NCBI RefSeq assembly: GCF_003003995.1
Contig: NZ_PVWF01000002.1
Span: 1-64,000, forward strand
Reading direction: 5' to 3'
Origin: Pleurocapsa sp. CCALA 161
GTDB lineage: Bacteria; Cyanobacteriota; Cyanobacteriia; Cyanobacteriales; Xenococcaceae
Length of the DNA stretch: 64,000 nt
The position numbers and the translations under genes are program-made. The notes under the pieces are model-generated. The model had not been told where the DNA came from. It saw only the letters and a list, made by a program, of their open reading frames with translations, and did not search any database. Numbering within the stretch: the first letter of the stretch is position 1; every line of letters starts with the position of its first letter. Shown one piece after another: positions 26,431-35,790 of the stretch.

Positions 26431-26964
26431 TTAAGGGAGCTTTTCAATATTTCCGCCTTTAATCCAGCCTTCTTGATCGTTCCAGGGTAGTCTGACTCGC
26501 TGCCATTTCCCATCAACAGAATCTTCTAAAATAACAATCGTAGCTTTATTCTCAATTCCGCCAATCCTTTCGGCATCAGCGTCGGGTTCGGCTCTTAAAC
26601 TTAAGCCTTCGGGCCACGTAACTACTGCGCGATAAGCATTAAGAGGTAGTTCAACCTCAGAATCCTTGTTTTTCTCCTCTGCTGTGGGTGTTGTTTGTGT
26701 CTCTGTCTCTAGTTCTGGATTATCGCTAGTTGTTGATTCTAACGGCTTACTCGGTTCTATCGGCTCTATATCGGCTTGATCTGATGGCGCTGTTTGCTCT
26801 GTCGCCGTTGAAAAGACTGGCTTTTTGGGTAACTTGGACATTTTTGTGTAGTAAGCAAAGATAATCACTCCCGATATACCCGCGATGATACTAATGCCCA
26901 GAACAAACCCCAAGATAAACTGGAAAGTAGCCGAGAAACGTTTGAGAAAAATAGATTTGGTCAT
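26431..26964 (-). CDS. Membrane-anchored SH3-domain protein
   Basis: The 177-residue protein has a short cytoplasmic tail, a membrane helix (FILGFVLGISIIAGISGVII), a Pro/Glu/Thr-rich linker (about 45-105) and a C-terminal bacterial SH3 domain: GLSLRAEPDADAERIGGI, ATIVILED, KWQRVRL and QEGWIKG. Bacterial SH3 domains often bind cell wall peptides or protein partners outside the membrane. The gene starts three bases after the ycf46 stop, so translation is likely coupled to Ycf46. Confidence 0.85.
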   Translation of the reverse strand: MTKSIFLKRFSATFQFILGFVLGISIIAGISGVIIFAYYTKMSKLPKKPVFSTATEQTAPSDQADIEPIEPSKPLESTTSDNPELETETQTTPTAEEKNKDSEVELPLNAYRAVVTWPEGLSLRAEPDADAERIGGIENKATIVILEDSVDGKWQRVRLPWNDQEGWIKGGNIEKLP

Positions 26965-26967
26965 CCC

Positions 26968-28482
26968 TTAATTAAGTTGACTCTGAATGCGATCGCTTAA
27001 ATCATGATTTTTGGAAGCAAGACGAGCTTTTCCTGCTGCTACCCACTGTTGCAAAAATTCAATTTGCTCCTGAGCAGTTTTGGCTAAGGGAACGATTTGA
27101 CTCGCCGCCTCTAGAATATCATCTGTGGTAAAGTCACGATTTTGACTAAAGCCTATGTGCATTGCCTCGATGATAGTTTGCTCAATCTCTGCCCCAGAAA
27201 AATCTGGTGTTTCATATGCTAACCGTTTGGCATCATAATTGCCTAGATTATGCGGACGTAATTTTACTAAATGAACCTTAAATATAGCTTCTCGTTCTAC
27301 TTGATTGGGTAACCCGACAAAAAATATTTCATCAAACCTCCCTTTGCGCAACATTTCTGGGGGTAAAGTCTGAATATTATTAGCCGTGGCAACCACAAAT
27401 ACGGGAGTTTTTTTCTCGGCTAACCAGGTGATGAAAGTACCAAAAACACGGCTTGTAGTACCCGAATCTCCTTTCCCATCTATTCCCGCAAACCCTTTGT
27501 CTATTTCATCAATCCAGAGAATACAGGGAGCTAGGGCTTCAGCTAGCTCAATAGTTTGACGAGTCCGCGATTCAGATTCCCCTACCAAGCCTGCAAACAA
27601 ACGTCCCACATCTAGGCGCAGCAGAGGTAGATGCCAGTGATGAGCGATCGCTTTTGCCGTTAGTGATTTTCCTGTTCCCTGGATGCCTACTAGTAATAGC
27701 CCTCTAGGATTGGGTAGACCATAGGCTCGTGCCTGTTCGCTAAATGCGCCACCACGGCGGAGCAGCCAACTTTTAAGGTTGTCTAAACCACCAATGTCAG
27801 AAATTTGTTCGGTGGCGGGATAGTAGTCTAAAATTTGTGTCTGACGTATGGACTGGCGTTTTTCTTCGAGGATTAGCTCGACATCTTCCTCTTCTAGTTT
27901 ACCGTTAGTGGCGATCGCCCTAGTTAAAACTCTTCTAATTCTCTCTAAAGACAGTCCCTGGGCTGCTCTAACTAATTCATTTAGCAACTGTTCGGATAAA
28001 TTTTGGTTAGTTGCCGAAATTAAACTTTGAATTTCAGTTTTGATTTCTGGTGCAGTTGGTAAAGCAAATTCAACAACAGTAATCACTTCTGATAATTCTT
28101 CGGGTATTTGCACCTGAGGCGCAATCATAATAATGTTTTTGGGCTGAGATTTTAAAATTCGTGCTAAATTGCGTAACTCACGAGAAACAGCAATATCTTC
28201 TAAGAAACGAGAAAAGTCTCGCAATATAAACACACCTCCCGCATTTTTTGGCATATTGGTAATAAATTCTAATGCCTGCAAGGGATTGCGTTTACCAAAA
28301 CCAAGATTATTCGGATTTTCCTGATAGCCATTAACAAAATCCCAAATATAAATATTACGCTTGCCCAATTTTGCTGTAGCCTCGGCGATCGCTTTTTCGG
28401 CTCTTTCTTCTTCTCTAGTAGGCAGATAAATTATGGGGTAACAGGCGCGTAATAGGAGAGAAAACTCTTCGTTGAAATTCAT
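26968..28482 (-). CDS. ycf46: AAA ATPase Ycf46
   Basis: The 504-residue protein has the Ycf46 N-terminal region (LLLRACYPIIYLPTREEERAE), then a AAA module with Walker A VGIQGTGKS, Walker B CILWIDEIDKGF, sensor-1 VVATANN and the arginine-finger region LRKGRFDEIFFV. The FtsH/p97-like AAA core lacks any protease domain. Ycf46 is conserved in cyanobacteria and red-algal plastids. A role in photosynthetic carbon acquisition has been proposed, and the mechanism is unknown. It is the first gene of a leftward run with an SH3 protein and a TrxR-like flavoprotein. Confidence 0.93.
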   Translation of the reverse strand: MNFNEEFSLLLRACYPIIYLPTREEERAEKAIAEATAKLGKRNIYIWDFVNGYQENPNNLGFGKRNPLQALEFITNMPKNAGGVFILRDFSRFLEDIAVSRELRNLARILKSQPKNIIMIAPQVQIPEELSEVITVVEFALPTAPEIKTEIQSLISATNQNLSEQLLNELVRAAQGLSLERIRRVLTRAIATNGKLEEEDVELILEEKRQSIRQTQILDYYPATEQISDIGGLDNLKSWLLRRGGAFSEQARAYGLPNPRGLLLVGIQGTGKSLTAKAIAHHWHLPLLRLDVGRLFAGLVGESESRTRQTIELAEALAPCILWIDEIDKGFAGIDGKGDSGTTSRVFGTFITWLAEKKTPVFVVATANNIQTLPPEMLRKGRFDEIFFVGLPNQVEREAIFKVHLVKLRPHNLGNYDAKRLAYETPDFSGAEIEQTIIEAMHIGFSQNRDFTTDDILEAASQIVPLAKTAQEQIEFLQQWVAAGKARLASKNHDLSDRIQSQLN

Positions 28483-28631
28483 TATCGGAGATTGTATTAT
28501 TGCTTGCTGCTAAAAAATTGTCTTATTCTTAATAATATGCTTGATAGTTAGTTAGCTGTATCCAAGTTGATTAGTATTATTTATTAGTCGTAAGTTCTTA
28601 GCTATCAAAATCCTCTTCGCGTGATGTTTTA

Positions 28632-29618
28632 ATGCCGAAAATAGATTATTTACGCATTAGTTTAATTGATAAGTGTAATTTTCGTTGCCAATACTGTATG
28701 CCAGAGGGAACGAAGTTTGATTATGTTCTCAATCATGAGCTACTAACTAATCAAGAGATTGTTACTTTAGTGCGCCAAGTATTTATTCCTCTGGGGTTTA
28801 CTAAGTTTCGCCTCACAGGAGGAGAGCCTTTATTAAGACCAGGATTGGTAGATTTAGTTAAAGATATTGCCCAACTTCCTGAAACTGAAGACCTGGCTTT
28901 AACAACTAATGCCTTTTTGCTGAAAGATTTAGCCCAGCCTCTCTATAATGCTGGTTTGAGGCGGATAAATATCAGCTTGGACTCATTGAACCCAAAAACT
29001 TTCGATCGCATTACTGGTAATCACGGGCGCAGTCGCTGGCAACAAACTTGGGAAGGTATACAAACTGCACATCAGGTGGGCTTCAATCCGTTAAAACTCA
29101 ATGTAGTGGTGATTCCTGGTTTAAACGATACCGAAGTATTGGACTTGGCCGAATTAAGTATTAAGCGTCAATGGCATGTCCGTTTTATTGAATTTATGCC
29201 TATCGGTAATCCTGAATTATTTGGTGACAAAGCCTGGATTGATTCGGCGGAATTACGCCACCAAATACGGCGAAAATGGGGTTTGATGGAATCAAATATT
29301 AAAGGCAATGGCCCTGCTGATGTGTTCCAAATTCCTGGCGCACAGGGAACTCTCGGCTTTATTTCGCAAATGTCAGAATGCTTTTGCGATCGCTGTAATC
29401 GAGTTCGATTATCAGCAGATGGTTGGCTACGTCCTTGCCTACTCAACGAAACTGGTCAAATCGATTTGAAAACTGCTCTCCGTAGTTCTGTGGATTTAGC
29501 AGAACTACAAACTCAAATTAGTCAGTTGTTGCTACTCAAGCCTGAAATTAACTTTAAAGAGCGGGACTCTGGTACAGATGGAAAGTACACTCGTACCATG
29601 TCCCAAATTGGCGGATAA
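28632..29618 (+). CDS. moaA: GTP 3',8-cyclase MoaA
   Basis: The 328-residue radical-SAM enzyme has the N-terminal cluster Cys15, Cys19, Cys22 (CNFRCQYC), the GGEP motif in [10 protein letters not shown], the C-terminal cluster Cys252, Cys255, Cys269 (CX2CX13C) and the terminal Gly-Gly required for activity. It converts GTP to the cyclic pyranopterin precursor of molybdenum cofactor, together with MoaC. No other moa or moe genes are in the window. It is divergent from ycf46 and convergent with rpsD. Confidence 0.97.
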   Translation: MPKIDYLRISLIDKCNFRCQYCMPEGTKFDYVLNHELLTNQEIVTLVRQVFIPLGFTKFRLTGGEPLLRPGLVDLVKDIAQLPETEDLALTTNAFLLKDLAQPLYNAGLRRINISLDSLNPKTFDRITGNHGRSRWQQTWEGIQTAHQVGFNPLKLNVVVIPGLNDTEVLDLAELSIKRQWHVRFIEFMPIGNPELFGDKAWIDSAELRHQIRRKWGLMESNIKGNGPADVFQIPGAQGTLGFISQMSECFCDRCNRVRLSADGWLRPCLLNETGQIDLKTALRSSVDLAELQTQISQLLLLKPEINFKERDSGTDGKYTRTMSQIGG

Positions 29619-29642
29619 TTTAGAGCAGCACAACAACTACCA

Positions 29643-30251
29643 CTATACTATTCTTGAATAATACTCAGCTACGAGTAGTTCATTTACTTGCAGGGCTACC
29701 CATTCACGTTCGATTAAACCATTTACCTTACCAGATAAAGCAGCTTTATCGAATTCTAGATGACTGGGTAAATTCGCTAAACCAGGATATTCCATATTGG
29801 TTTCAACTAGCTTACGAGAGCGATCGCGATCTCTAACCTTAATGACATCCCCAGCACGACACTGATAGCTAGCTACATCTACCACGCGATCGTTTACTGT
29901 GATGTGTCCGTGGTTAACTAACTGACGTGCTGCGGGAATAGTACCAGCCATTCCTAAACGGAAGATAGTATTATCCAGGCGCATTTCTAAAAACTCTAGC
30001 AGTATTTGCCCTGTCGAACCAGCTGCTTTACGAGCTTTACGAACATAACGGACTAATTGCTTTTCAGTAATTCCGTAGTTAAAGCGTAATTTTTGCTTTT
30101 CTTCCAAACGAATCGCATATTCAGAGCGTTTGCGACGGCTTTGACCATGTTGTCCAGGTGGATAAGCTTTACGAGCGCTCTTTCTAGTTAGCCCAGGTAA
30201 ATCCCCTAAACGACGAACGATCCGCAGGCGCGGACCTGTATAGCGAGACAT
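29643..30251 (-). CDS. rpsD: 30S ribosomal protein S4
   Basis: The 202-residue protein is full length. [20 protein letters not shown] opens the cyanobacterial/plastid S4 form, [26 protein letters not shown] follows in two parts, and the S4 RNA-binding domain is [13 protein letters not shown] ... [13 protein letters not shown]4 binds the 5' domain of 16S rRNA early in 30S assembly. The gene is alone, as usual in cyanobacteria, away from the main ribosomal operons. Confidence 0.98.
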   Translation of the reverse strand: MSRYTGPRLRIVRRLGDLPGLTRKSARKAYPPGQHGQSRRKRSEYAIRLEEKQKLRFNYGITEKQLVRYVRKARKAAGSTGQILLEFLEMRLDNTIFRLGMAGTIPAARQLVNHGHITVNDRVVDVASYQCRAGDVIKVRDRDRSRKLVETNMEYPGLANLPSHLEFDKAALSGKVNGLIEREWVALQVNELLVAEYYSRIV

Positions 30252-30514
30252 ATATTATTTCCCCTCTAGTTTACAGTTAACCAAATATCTCCAAATATAT
30301 AATTATACATGAGTTTAGAGATTTCAACGAGAAAAAGTGCCAAAGCCCAGGGCAAAGCATTTTAAAGTAAGCGAAAATTAGAAATTAAAACAAATTAAGC
30401 GCGATCGCATTCACCAAAAAGCCAGTAAATGTCTATCCAGCGTCAGACCATTAAACTGGTGATTTATGAAAAGATTTAACAAATGTATGGACAGAAAATA
30501 TTTAAGGTGTATTA

Positions 30515-32407
30515 ATGGGTGTCAAAAACAAACCACCAGGATCGCGATCGCGTTTAATTTCTAATATTCTATTCCTTGTTTCAGGACTATTTTTACTGAC
30601 AAACCTTTTCTTTCCTCAACTGTATGGTAATCCCATTCCTCAAGAACCTTACAGTATGTTTATTGACAGAGTAGAAGATGGCAATGTCGCCAGAGCATCC
30701 GTCGGTCAAAATGAAATTATTTACGAACTCAAAGATGCTAACGCCGAGCAACCAAAAATATTTCGTACTAATCCAGTTTTAGATTTAGAACTACCTAAGC
30801 GTTTGGAAAACAATGGAGTCGAGTTCACCGCAGCATTGCCCAAAAGCAATTGGTTAGGTAGCATCCTCGGCTGGATTGTCCCACCATTAATCTTTGTCGC
30901 CATCTGGCAATTCTTCATTAGCCGCAGTGCAGGAGGAGCGCAAGGAGCATTATCTTTAACTAAGAGCCGAGCTAAGGTATATGTAGATGGTGATTCTACC
31001 AAAGTCAGTTTTGATGATGTGGCGGGAGTAGAAGAAGCTAAAGCAGAACTAACTGAAATAGTTGAATTTCTCAAAACCCCTGAACGCTATAAAGCGATCG
31101 GTGCGAGAATACCCAAAGGTGTATTATTAGTAGGTCCTCCTGGCACGGGAAAAACTTTGATGGCAAAAGCTGTGGCAGGAGAAGCAGGAGTATCTTTCTT
31201 TAGTATTTCTGGTTCAGAATTTGTAGAATTGTTTGTCGGTGCTGGTGCAGCCAGAGTTAGAGACTTATTTGAACAGGCAAAGCAAAAAGCACCCTGTATT
31301 ATCTTTATTGATGAATTAGACGCTATTGGCAAAGCTCGTGGTGGTGGCAATGGCTTTGTGGGCGGAAATGACGAGCGAGAACAGACTTTAAACCAGTTAC
31401 TAACAGAAATGGATGGTTTTGCTGCGGGGGATGCCACTGTAATTGTCTTGGCAGCTACCAATCGCCCCGAAACATTAGATCCTGCCCTACTACGCCCTGG
31501 TAGATTTGACCGTCAAGTATTAGTAGATCGCCCTGATCTTTCTGGTCGTCAAAAGATCCTAGAAATATATGCAGCTAAAGTTAAATTAGACGTAAAAGTA
31601 GATTTAAAACAGATTGCAACTCGCACCCCTGGATTTGCTGGTGCAGATTTAGCTAATTTAGTTAATGAAGCTGCTTTGCTGGCTGCCAGAAACAAAAGAG
31701 AAGCCGTTACCCAAGCAGACTTTAACGAAGCGATTGAAAGAGTCGTTGCTGGTTTAGAGAAGAAAAGTCGAGTCCTATCAGAAAAAGAAAAGAAAATCGT
31801 AGCTTATCACGAAGTGGGTCATGCTTTAGTCGGTGCGCTCATGCCTGGCGGGGGCAAGGTAGCGAAAATTTCTATCGTTCCTCGTGGTATGGCTGCTTTA
31901 GGCTATACTCTCCAGATGCCTACTGAAGACCGATTTTTAATGTCAGAATCGGAACTTAAAGATCAAATTGCCACTATGTTGGGGGGACGGGCAGCCGAGG
32001 AGGTAGTATTTAATAGCATTACCACAGGGGCATCAAACGACCTGCAACGGGCAACCGATCTGGCAGAAAGAATGGTCACAACTTACGGGATGAGTAAGGT
32101 TTTAGGGCCTCTAGCTTATGAAAAAGGAGGACAAAATAACTTCCTCGGTCAAGGTATGGGCAACCCCCGTCGTATGGTTAGCGATGAAACGGCAAAAGCG
32201 ATTGACGAAGAGGTTAAAAGCATTGTTGAAAATGCACACCAACAGGCTGTGGATATTTTAGAGAAAAACCGCGATTTACTAGAACAAATTGCTCAAGAAA
32301 TTCTAGAGGTAGAAGTAATTGAAGGCAGTAAACTTCAATCTTTACTCGACCAAGCAGAGTTACCACAGGGGCATACCGAACTAGAACAGAAAAGTGTAAT
32401 TGTTTAA
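30515..32407 (+). CDS. ftsH: ATP-dependent zinc metalloprotease FtsH
   Basis: The 630-residue protein has two N-terminal membrane helices (about 14-34 and 113-135), a AAA domain with Walker A GPPGTGKT (207-214), Walker [16 protein letters not shown] region [18 protein letters not shown], and the zinc protease site HEVGH (432-436). Cyanobacteria have four FtsH isoforms that form hexamers; these degrade damaged D1 protein or control iron and carbon responses. I cannot assign the isoform firmly. A 13-pair terminator hairpin follows the gene. Confidence 0.95.
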   Translation: MGVKNKPPGSRSRLISNILFLVSGLFLLTNLFFPQLYGNPIPQEPYSMFIDRVEDGNVARASVGQNEIIYELKDANAEQPKIFRTNPVLDLELPKRLENNGVEFTAALPKSNWLGSILGWIVPPLIFVAIWQFFISRSAGGAQGALSLTKSRAKVYVDGDSTKVSFDDVAGVEEAKAELTEIVEFLKTPERYKAIGARIPKGVLLVGPPGTGKTLMAKAVAGEAGVSFFSISGSEFVELFVGAGAARVRDLFEQAKQKAPCIIFIDELDAIGKARGGGNGFVGGNDEREQTLNQLLTEMDGFAAGDATVIVLAATNRPETLDPALLRPGRFDRQVLVDRPDLSGRQKILEIYAAKVKLDVKVDLKQIATRTPGFAGADLANLVNEAALLAARNKREAVTQADFNEAIERVVAGLEKKSRVLSEKEKKIVAYHEVGHALVGALMPGGGKVAKISIVPRGMAALGYTLQMPTEDRFLMSESELKDQIATMLGGRAAEEVVFNSITTGASNDLQRATDLAERMVTTYGMSKVLGPLAYEKGGQNNFLGQGMGNPRRMVSDETAKAIDEEVKSIVENAHQQAVDILEKNRDLLEQIAQEILEVEVIEGSKLQSLLDQAELPQGHTELEQKSVIV

Positions 32408-32473
32408 TTTATAGTCATTTCAATCTGAAATTTGTAGCAAACATTTAAGCATTTTATCTAAGGATTAACAGTC

Positions 32474-32508
32474 AAAAAAGTGAGTTTGCTTGATCAAACT
32501 CACTTTTT
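32474..32508. terminator. Bidirectional intrinsic terminator between ftsH and sodN
   Basis: A perfect 13-pair stem (AAAAGTGAGTTTG with its complement) around the loop CTTGAT has a run of As on one side and Ts on the other. It can therefore terminate ftsH from the left and sodN from the right. Confidence 0.85.
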
Positions 32509-32536
32509 AAAACGTTTTACAACTTTAATTTTTCAA

Positions 32537-33013
32537 TTAGCTAGCTTTGACGAAGCTAACATCGCGCCCTTTAGTTTCCCAAAAAATGTTATGAATTTTG
32601 TGAACTGCATCCATCAGTTCATTAGCATGTTGACTACTCACTTCTACTTTACAAGCAGAACAAAGTTTAGCAGCTTTCCAGAAGGTATCATGAAGGTCAG
32701 GATATTTCTCCAGATGTACTGGCTTAAAGTAGTCTGTCCAAAGAATTAATAAATCTTCTTTAGTTTTTTGAGCTTGTTCTTCTTTTATGGCAATATAGCG
32801 ACTCAAGGTGTTGTGATAAGCGATCATCGCTTCTTTGTCATCCTGAGAAGGAACTTCGAGATCCTTAATTTTTTTGGTCATGGAAACAACAGCTTCAGCT
32901 GTAATGCGTGCTGAAGATGGGTCATAGACACCGCAAGGGCCATCGCAATGTGCGTGAACTTCGGGTGCTGGAAGGAAATTTTTAATTTGGCAAATAACTT
33001 GTGTCAACATCAT
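32537..33013 (-). CDS. sodN: Nickel superoxide dismutase (precursor)
   Basis: The 158-residue precursor has the Ni-hook HCDGPCGVY at 22-30, preceded by a 21-residue leader ending in VHA. Removal of the leader exposes His22, which with Cys23 and Cys27 (mature His1, Cys2, Cys6) binds Ni. The rest is the four-helix bundle typical of NiSOD, ITAEAVVSM through HKIHNIFWE. The enzyme dismutates superoxide as a hexamer. The maturation protease gene sodX, often adjacent in cyanobacteria, is not beside it here. The terminator at 32474 ends the transcript. Confidence 0.97.
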   Translation of the reverse strand: MMLTQVICQIKNFLPAPEVHAHCDGPCGVYDPSSARITAEAVVSMTKKIKDLEVPSQDDKEAMIAYHNTLSRYIAIKEEQAQKTKEDLLILWTDYFKPVHLEKYPDLHDTFWKAAKLCSACKVEVSSQHANELMDAVHKIHNIFWETKGRDVSFVKAS

Positions 33014-33295
33014 AATTTGTGGTGTTTAGTTTGTAAAATGTGCTTCTGCGAACGAATTTAATCAGAACGGCAATGACTTTAAACTATTGGGCAGCTTCTG
33101 TAAGTCCATAAACATAAACCCTGGGGATTATTTCTGCCTTATTGACCTTTAGCTTAGTTCGATTTAGGGGGTGTTTGCAAGATGCTTAATCTTAAACTTT
33201 TTCAATGTTGCTAATTTAAAGATGCAAATCAATAGATTAGCTAGAGCAATTCAATAGCTGCCTCGGAAAAGAGAGAAAGCTATTGAATTATTAAT

Positions 33296-34654
33296 TTAAT
33301 TGCTAGTACCTGCAACAGGATCAACCTTGTCAATTACGCTTAAAGTGCCGTCATCCCCAACTTTCCAAACGTCGTAGCTACCGACGACATCTCCGTTGGC
33401 ATCAATATCAACATTACCACTTGCACCCTGAAAATTAATATCTTCGCCTTTACGCACCAACTCCATTGCTTGACAAACATTAGTAACTTCCGTCCCAGGA
33501 GCATTAGCAACTTCTAGAATTTTACTTTTAATGCCCTCCCCTGTATTAGCGTCGCTGGCTTCGGCTGCCAACATCAATAACGCTGCCGCATCCCAGTTAT
33601 GAGGAACATAAGCAGTTAATTCTTTGCCTACTTTTTCATTCCAAAGAGCAGTAAACTCTTTGAGCGCAGGACCATTTGCCCCTGGTACAGTCCCTAATGC
33701 TCCTGCAATAATTGATTTGCCATCAGCGGTTTTACCGACCTGTTTAATAAAATCATCGGAGTAAACCCCATCGGTTAATAAAACAGTAACTCCATCGCTT
33801 AATCCTTGTTCAAAGGCAGATTTGAGCAAGACACTACCGGTTTCGGCATATAAAATCGCTGCTACCGCATCTGGTTTGCCACTAAAAACTCCTTTTGCTT
33901 CGCTATCGAGAGTTGCTGCTTTGGGGTCATAGCGTACAGGTTTACCAACAATGTTGCCTCCTTGATCTTTAAATGCTTTAACAAACTGTTCTTCAAACCC
34001 CACACCATAATCATTATTAATCGCCACAGTGGCAATATTTTTAAATTTCTGTTTTGTCGCCAATGCTGCTAGTGCTTGAGATTGATAGGTATCAGGTGGT
34101 GCAGTACGCGCCCAATAACCGCTAAATTCGCCTTTTTTTGCCCGTTCAGTAAATACTGGACTAGTGCTACCAGGGGACACCATCATCACCTTATTTCGTA
34201 CCGCTACATCAACTGCTGCTCCTGAGACGCTACTGGCAAAAGACCCAACTACTCCTGCCACCTTGTCTACTTCGGCAAGTTTGGTCATAGCGCTACTACC
34301 TGCACTAGGATCTGTTTGATCGTCTTCTGAAATCAAACTAACTTGGGCCTCATTTACGCCACCGCATTCGTTGACTGTATCTACTGATAGTTGTACTGCT
34401 GCGGGCCAGTTTTGCCCAATAGAAGAAAGATCTCCCGTAGCAGGAGCTAGACTTCCTAATTTTAGACCGTTTCCTTCTTGAGTAGTTTTTTCACCTGGAG
34501 TGCCCTCTGTTCCGTTAGTAGTATTAGGATCTCCTTCTTGACAAGAAGTAAGCAATACTCCAGCACTCAAGGACATTAAAGCTAACATCAATATTGAGTT
34601 CGAGGTTGAGTTCGCGCGATCGCTTTTCCCAAAATTCCAGCTAAACTTTTTCAT
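33296..34654 (-). CDS. ABC transporter substrate-binding lipoprotein (Leu/Ile/Val type)
   Basis: The 452-residue protein has a lipobox LLTSC with Cys38 preceded by a long N-region, then an acidic Thr/Gly-rich linker and a periplasmic-binding-protein type I fold: LKLGSLAPATGDLSSIG, VVGSFASSVSGAAVDVAV and YWARTAPPDTYQS. This class binds branched-chain or other amino acids, amides or urea. The ligand is not clear and no permease or ATPase genes are adjacent. It is anchored outside the cytoplasmic membrane. Confidence 0.88.
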   Translation of the reverse strand: MKKFSWNFGKSDRANSTSNSILMLALMSLSAGVLLTSCQEGDPNTTNGTEGTPGEKTTQEGNGLKLGSLAPATGDLSSIGQNWPAAVQLSVDTVNECGGVNEAQVSLISEDDQTDPSAGSSAMTKLAEVDKVAGVVGSFASSVSGAAVDVAVRNKVMMVSPGSTSPVFTERAKKGEFSGYWARTAPPDTYQSQALAALATKQKFKNIATVAINNDYGVGFEEQFVKAFKDQGGNIVGKPVRYDPKAATLDSEAKGVFSGKPDAVAAILYAETGSVLLKSAFEQGLSDGVTVLLTDGVYSDDFIKQVGKTADGKSIIAGALGTVPGANGPALKEFTALWNEKVGKELTAYVPHNWDAAALLMLAAEASDANTGEGIKSKILEVANAPGTEVTNVCQAMELVRKGEDINFQGASGNVDIDANGDVVGSYDVWKVGDDGTLSVIDKVDPVAGTSN

Positions 34655-34803
34655 ATTTAAATCTTCTCCAAGTTGCAGTCAAAGCTTAATAGCTTGGAAT
34701 TGTACTCGAAAAATCAAATATGTTCAGCAAATATTTTGCTCTAACTAAGCAAAAGGCTAGATAAACCAGATTATATATAAGCTTGGCAAGTTTTTATTTA
34801 GTA

Positions 34804-34890
34804 CGGAGAGGGGGGGATTCGAACCCCCGTTAGGTTTGACCCTAAAATAGTTTTCGAGACTACCGCATTCAACCGCTCTGCCACCTCTCC
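34804..34890 (-). tRNA. tRNA-Ser (CGA)
   Basis: The 87-base gene reads on the minus strand as GGAGAGG acceptor, D-arm GCAGAGCGGTTGAATGC, anticodon loop CTCGAAA (anticodon CGA), a long class-II variable arm, T-arm with loop TTCGAAT and CCTCTCC plus discriminator G. CCA is not encoded. It decodes UCG. Confidence 0.95.
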
Positions 34891-35158
34891 AATAGATTGC
34901 ACGCGCGTGATGCCCCAGTAGGGCAACAGAGTCATTTTACTGAGGTTTGGTGCAAAATGGGTAACGATTATTAAAAATTATTGTCTTAGTTTGATATATT
35001 CAGATAAGCTGTCTGGCAAGCAAGCTATTCGGTTCTATAAACCTGTGTTGAAAATACAAGCTAGAACAAAGTAATGCAGTTAAGGTCTGGTCATGCCTCC
35101 AACTGTGCCTTGTACTTCAAGAGGACATGAATTAATAGTCGAAAGCGTTTATTTTAAA

Positions 35159-35245
35159 CGGAGAGGGAGGGATTCGAACCCTCGAACAAGTCACCCCGTT
35201 ACAGCATTTCCAATGCTGCGCCTTCGACCACTCGGCCACCTCTCC
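35159..35245 (-). tRNA. tRNA-Ser (GGA)
   Basis: The 87-base gene on the minus strand has the acceptor GGAGAGG/CCTCTCC, anticodon stem CAGCA/TGCTG with loop TTGGAAA (anticodon GGA), a long variable arm and T-loop TTCGAAT. CCA is not encoded. It decodes UCC and UCU. The acceptor stem is identical to that of the tRNA-Ser 270 bases away, but the anticodon arm and variable arm differ. Confidence 0.95.
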
Positions 35246-35382
35246 AGATGACTCACGAATTATAATTATACATGCATAGTTGTTACTGTCAAAATTTTTG
35301 CACTTCTTTTTTGCTGTAGACTACGAGTTAAGCATTTAAAAAAACTTATAAATTATTCAATCATTAAATATTTTTTACTTAA

Positions 35383-35751
35383 ATGACTAAAACTCACATC
35401 GTTAAAATTTTTGATCGCACTATCGGAAAACAATATATTGTCGAAGTTCCCGAAGATCAATATATTTTACAAACTGCTGAACAGCAAGACGCTAATCTAC
35501 CTTTTCTCTGCCGCAATGGTGCTTGTACTAGCTGTGCTGTCAAGATTATCTCTGGAGAGCTAGCTCAACCAGAAGCCATGGGTTTATCTCCCAAGCTCAA
35601 AGAGCGGGGTTATGCTTTACTTTGCGTTAGTTATCCTCGTTCTGATTTAGAGGTGGAAACTCAAGCTGAAGACGAAGTATATCAAATGCAGTTTGGGCGA
35701 TATTTTGCCAGGGGGAGAGTTAGATTCGGTCTACCTTTAGACGAAGATTAA
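35383..35751 (+). CDS. 2Fe-2S ferredoxin with C-terminal extension (FdC2-like)
   Basis: The 122-residue plant-type ferredoxin has cluster ligands Cys43, Cys48, Cys51 (CRNGACTSC) and Cys81 (ALLCVSYP). The C-terminal extension DEVYQMQFGRYFARGRVR is absent from photosynthetic PetF and is the hallmark of the FdC2 group. FdC2 is conserved from cyanobacteria to plants and is linked to photosynthesis and chlorophyll-related electron supply, though its partner is unsettled. The next gene encodes a Rieske oxygenase, a plausible consumer of ferredoxin electrons, although it is on the other strand. Confidence 0.88.
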   Translation: MTKTHIVKIFDRTIGKQYIVEVPEDQYILQTAEQQDANLPFLCRNGACTSCAVKIISGELAQPEAMGLSPKLKERGYALLCVSYPRSDLEVETQAEDEVYQMQFGRYFARGRVRFGLPLDED

Positions 35752-35790
35752 TTTGCTCTAGTCTTTTTAACCCTGGAAAAACATCCAGTT

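Noticed and set aside
34804-35245. Recent duplication of a tRNA-Ser gene
   Set aside because: The two genes share the acceptor stem but have different anticodons and variable arms, so they are distinct isoacceptors.
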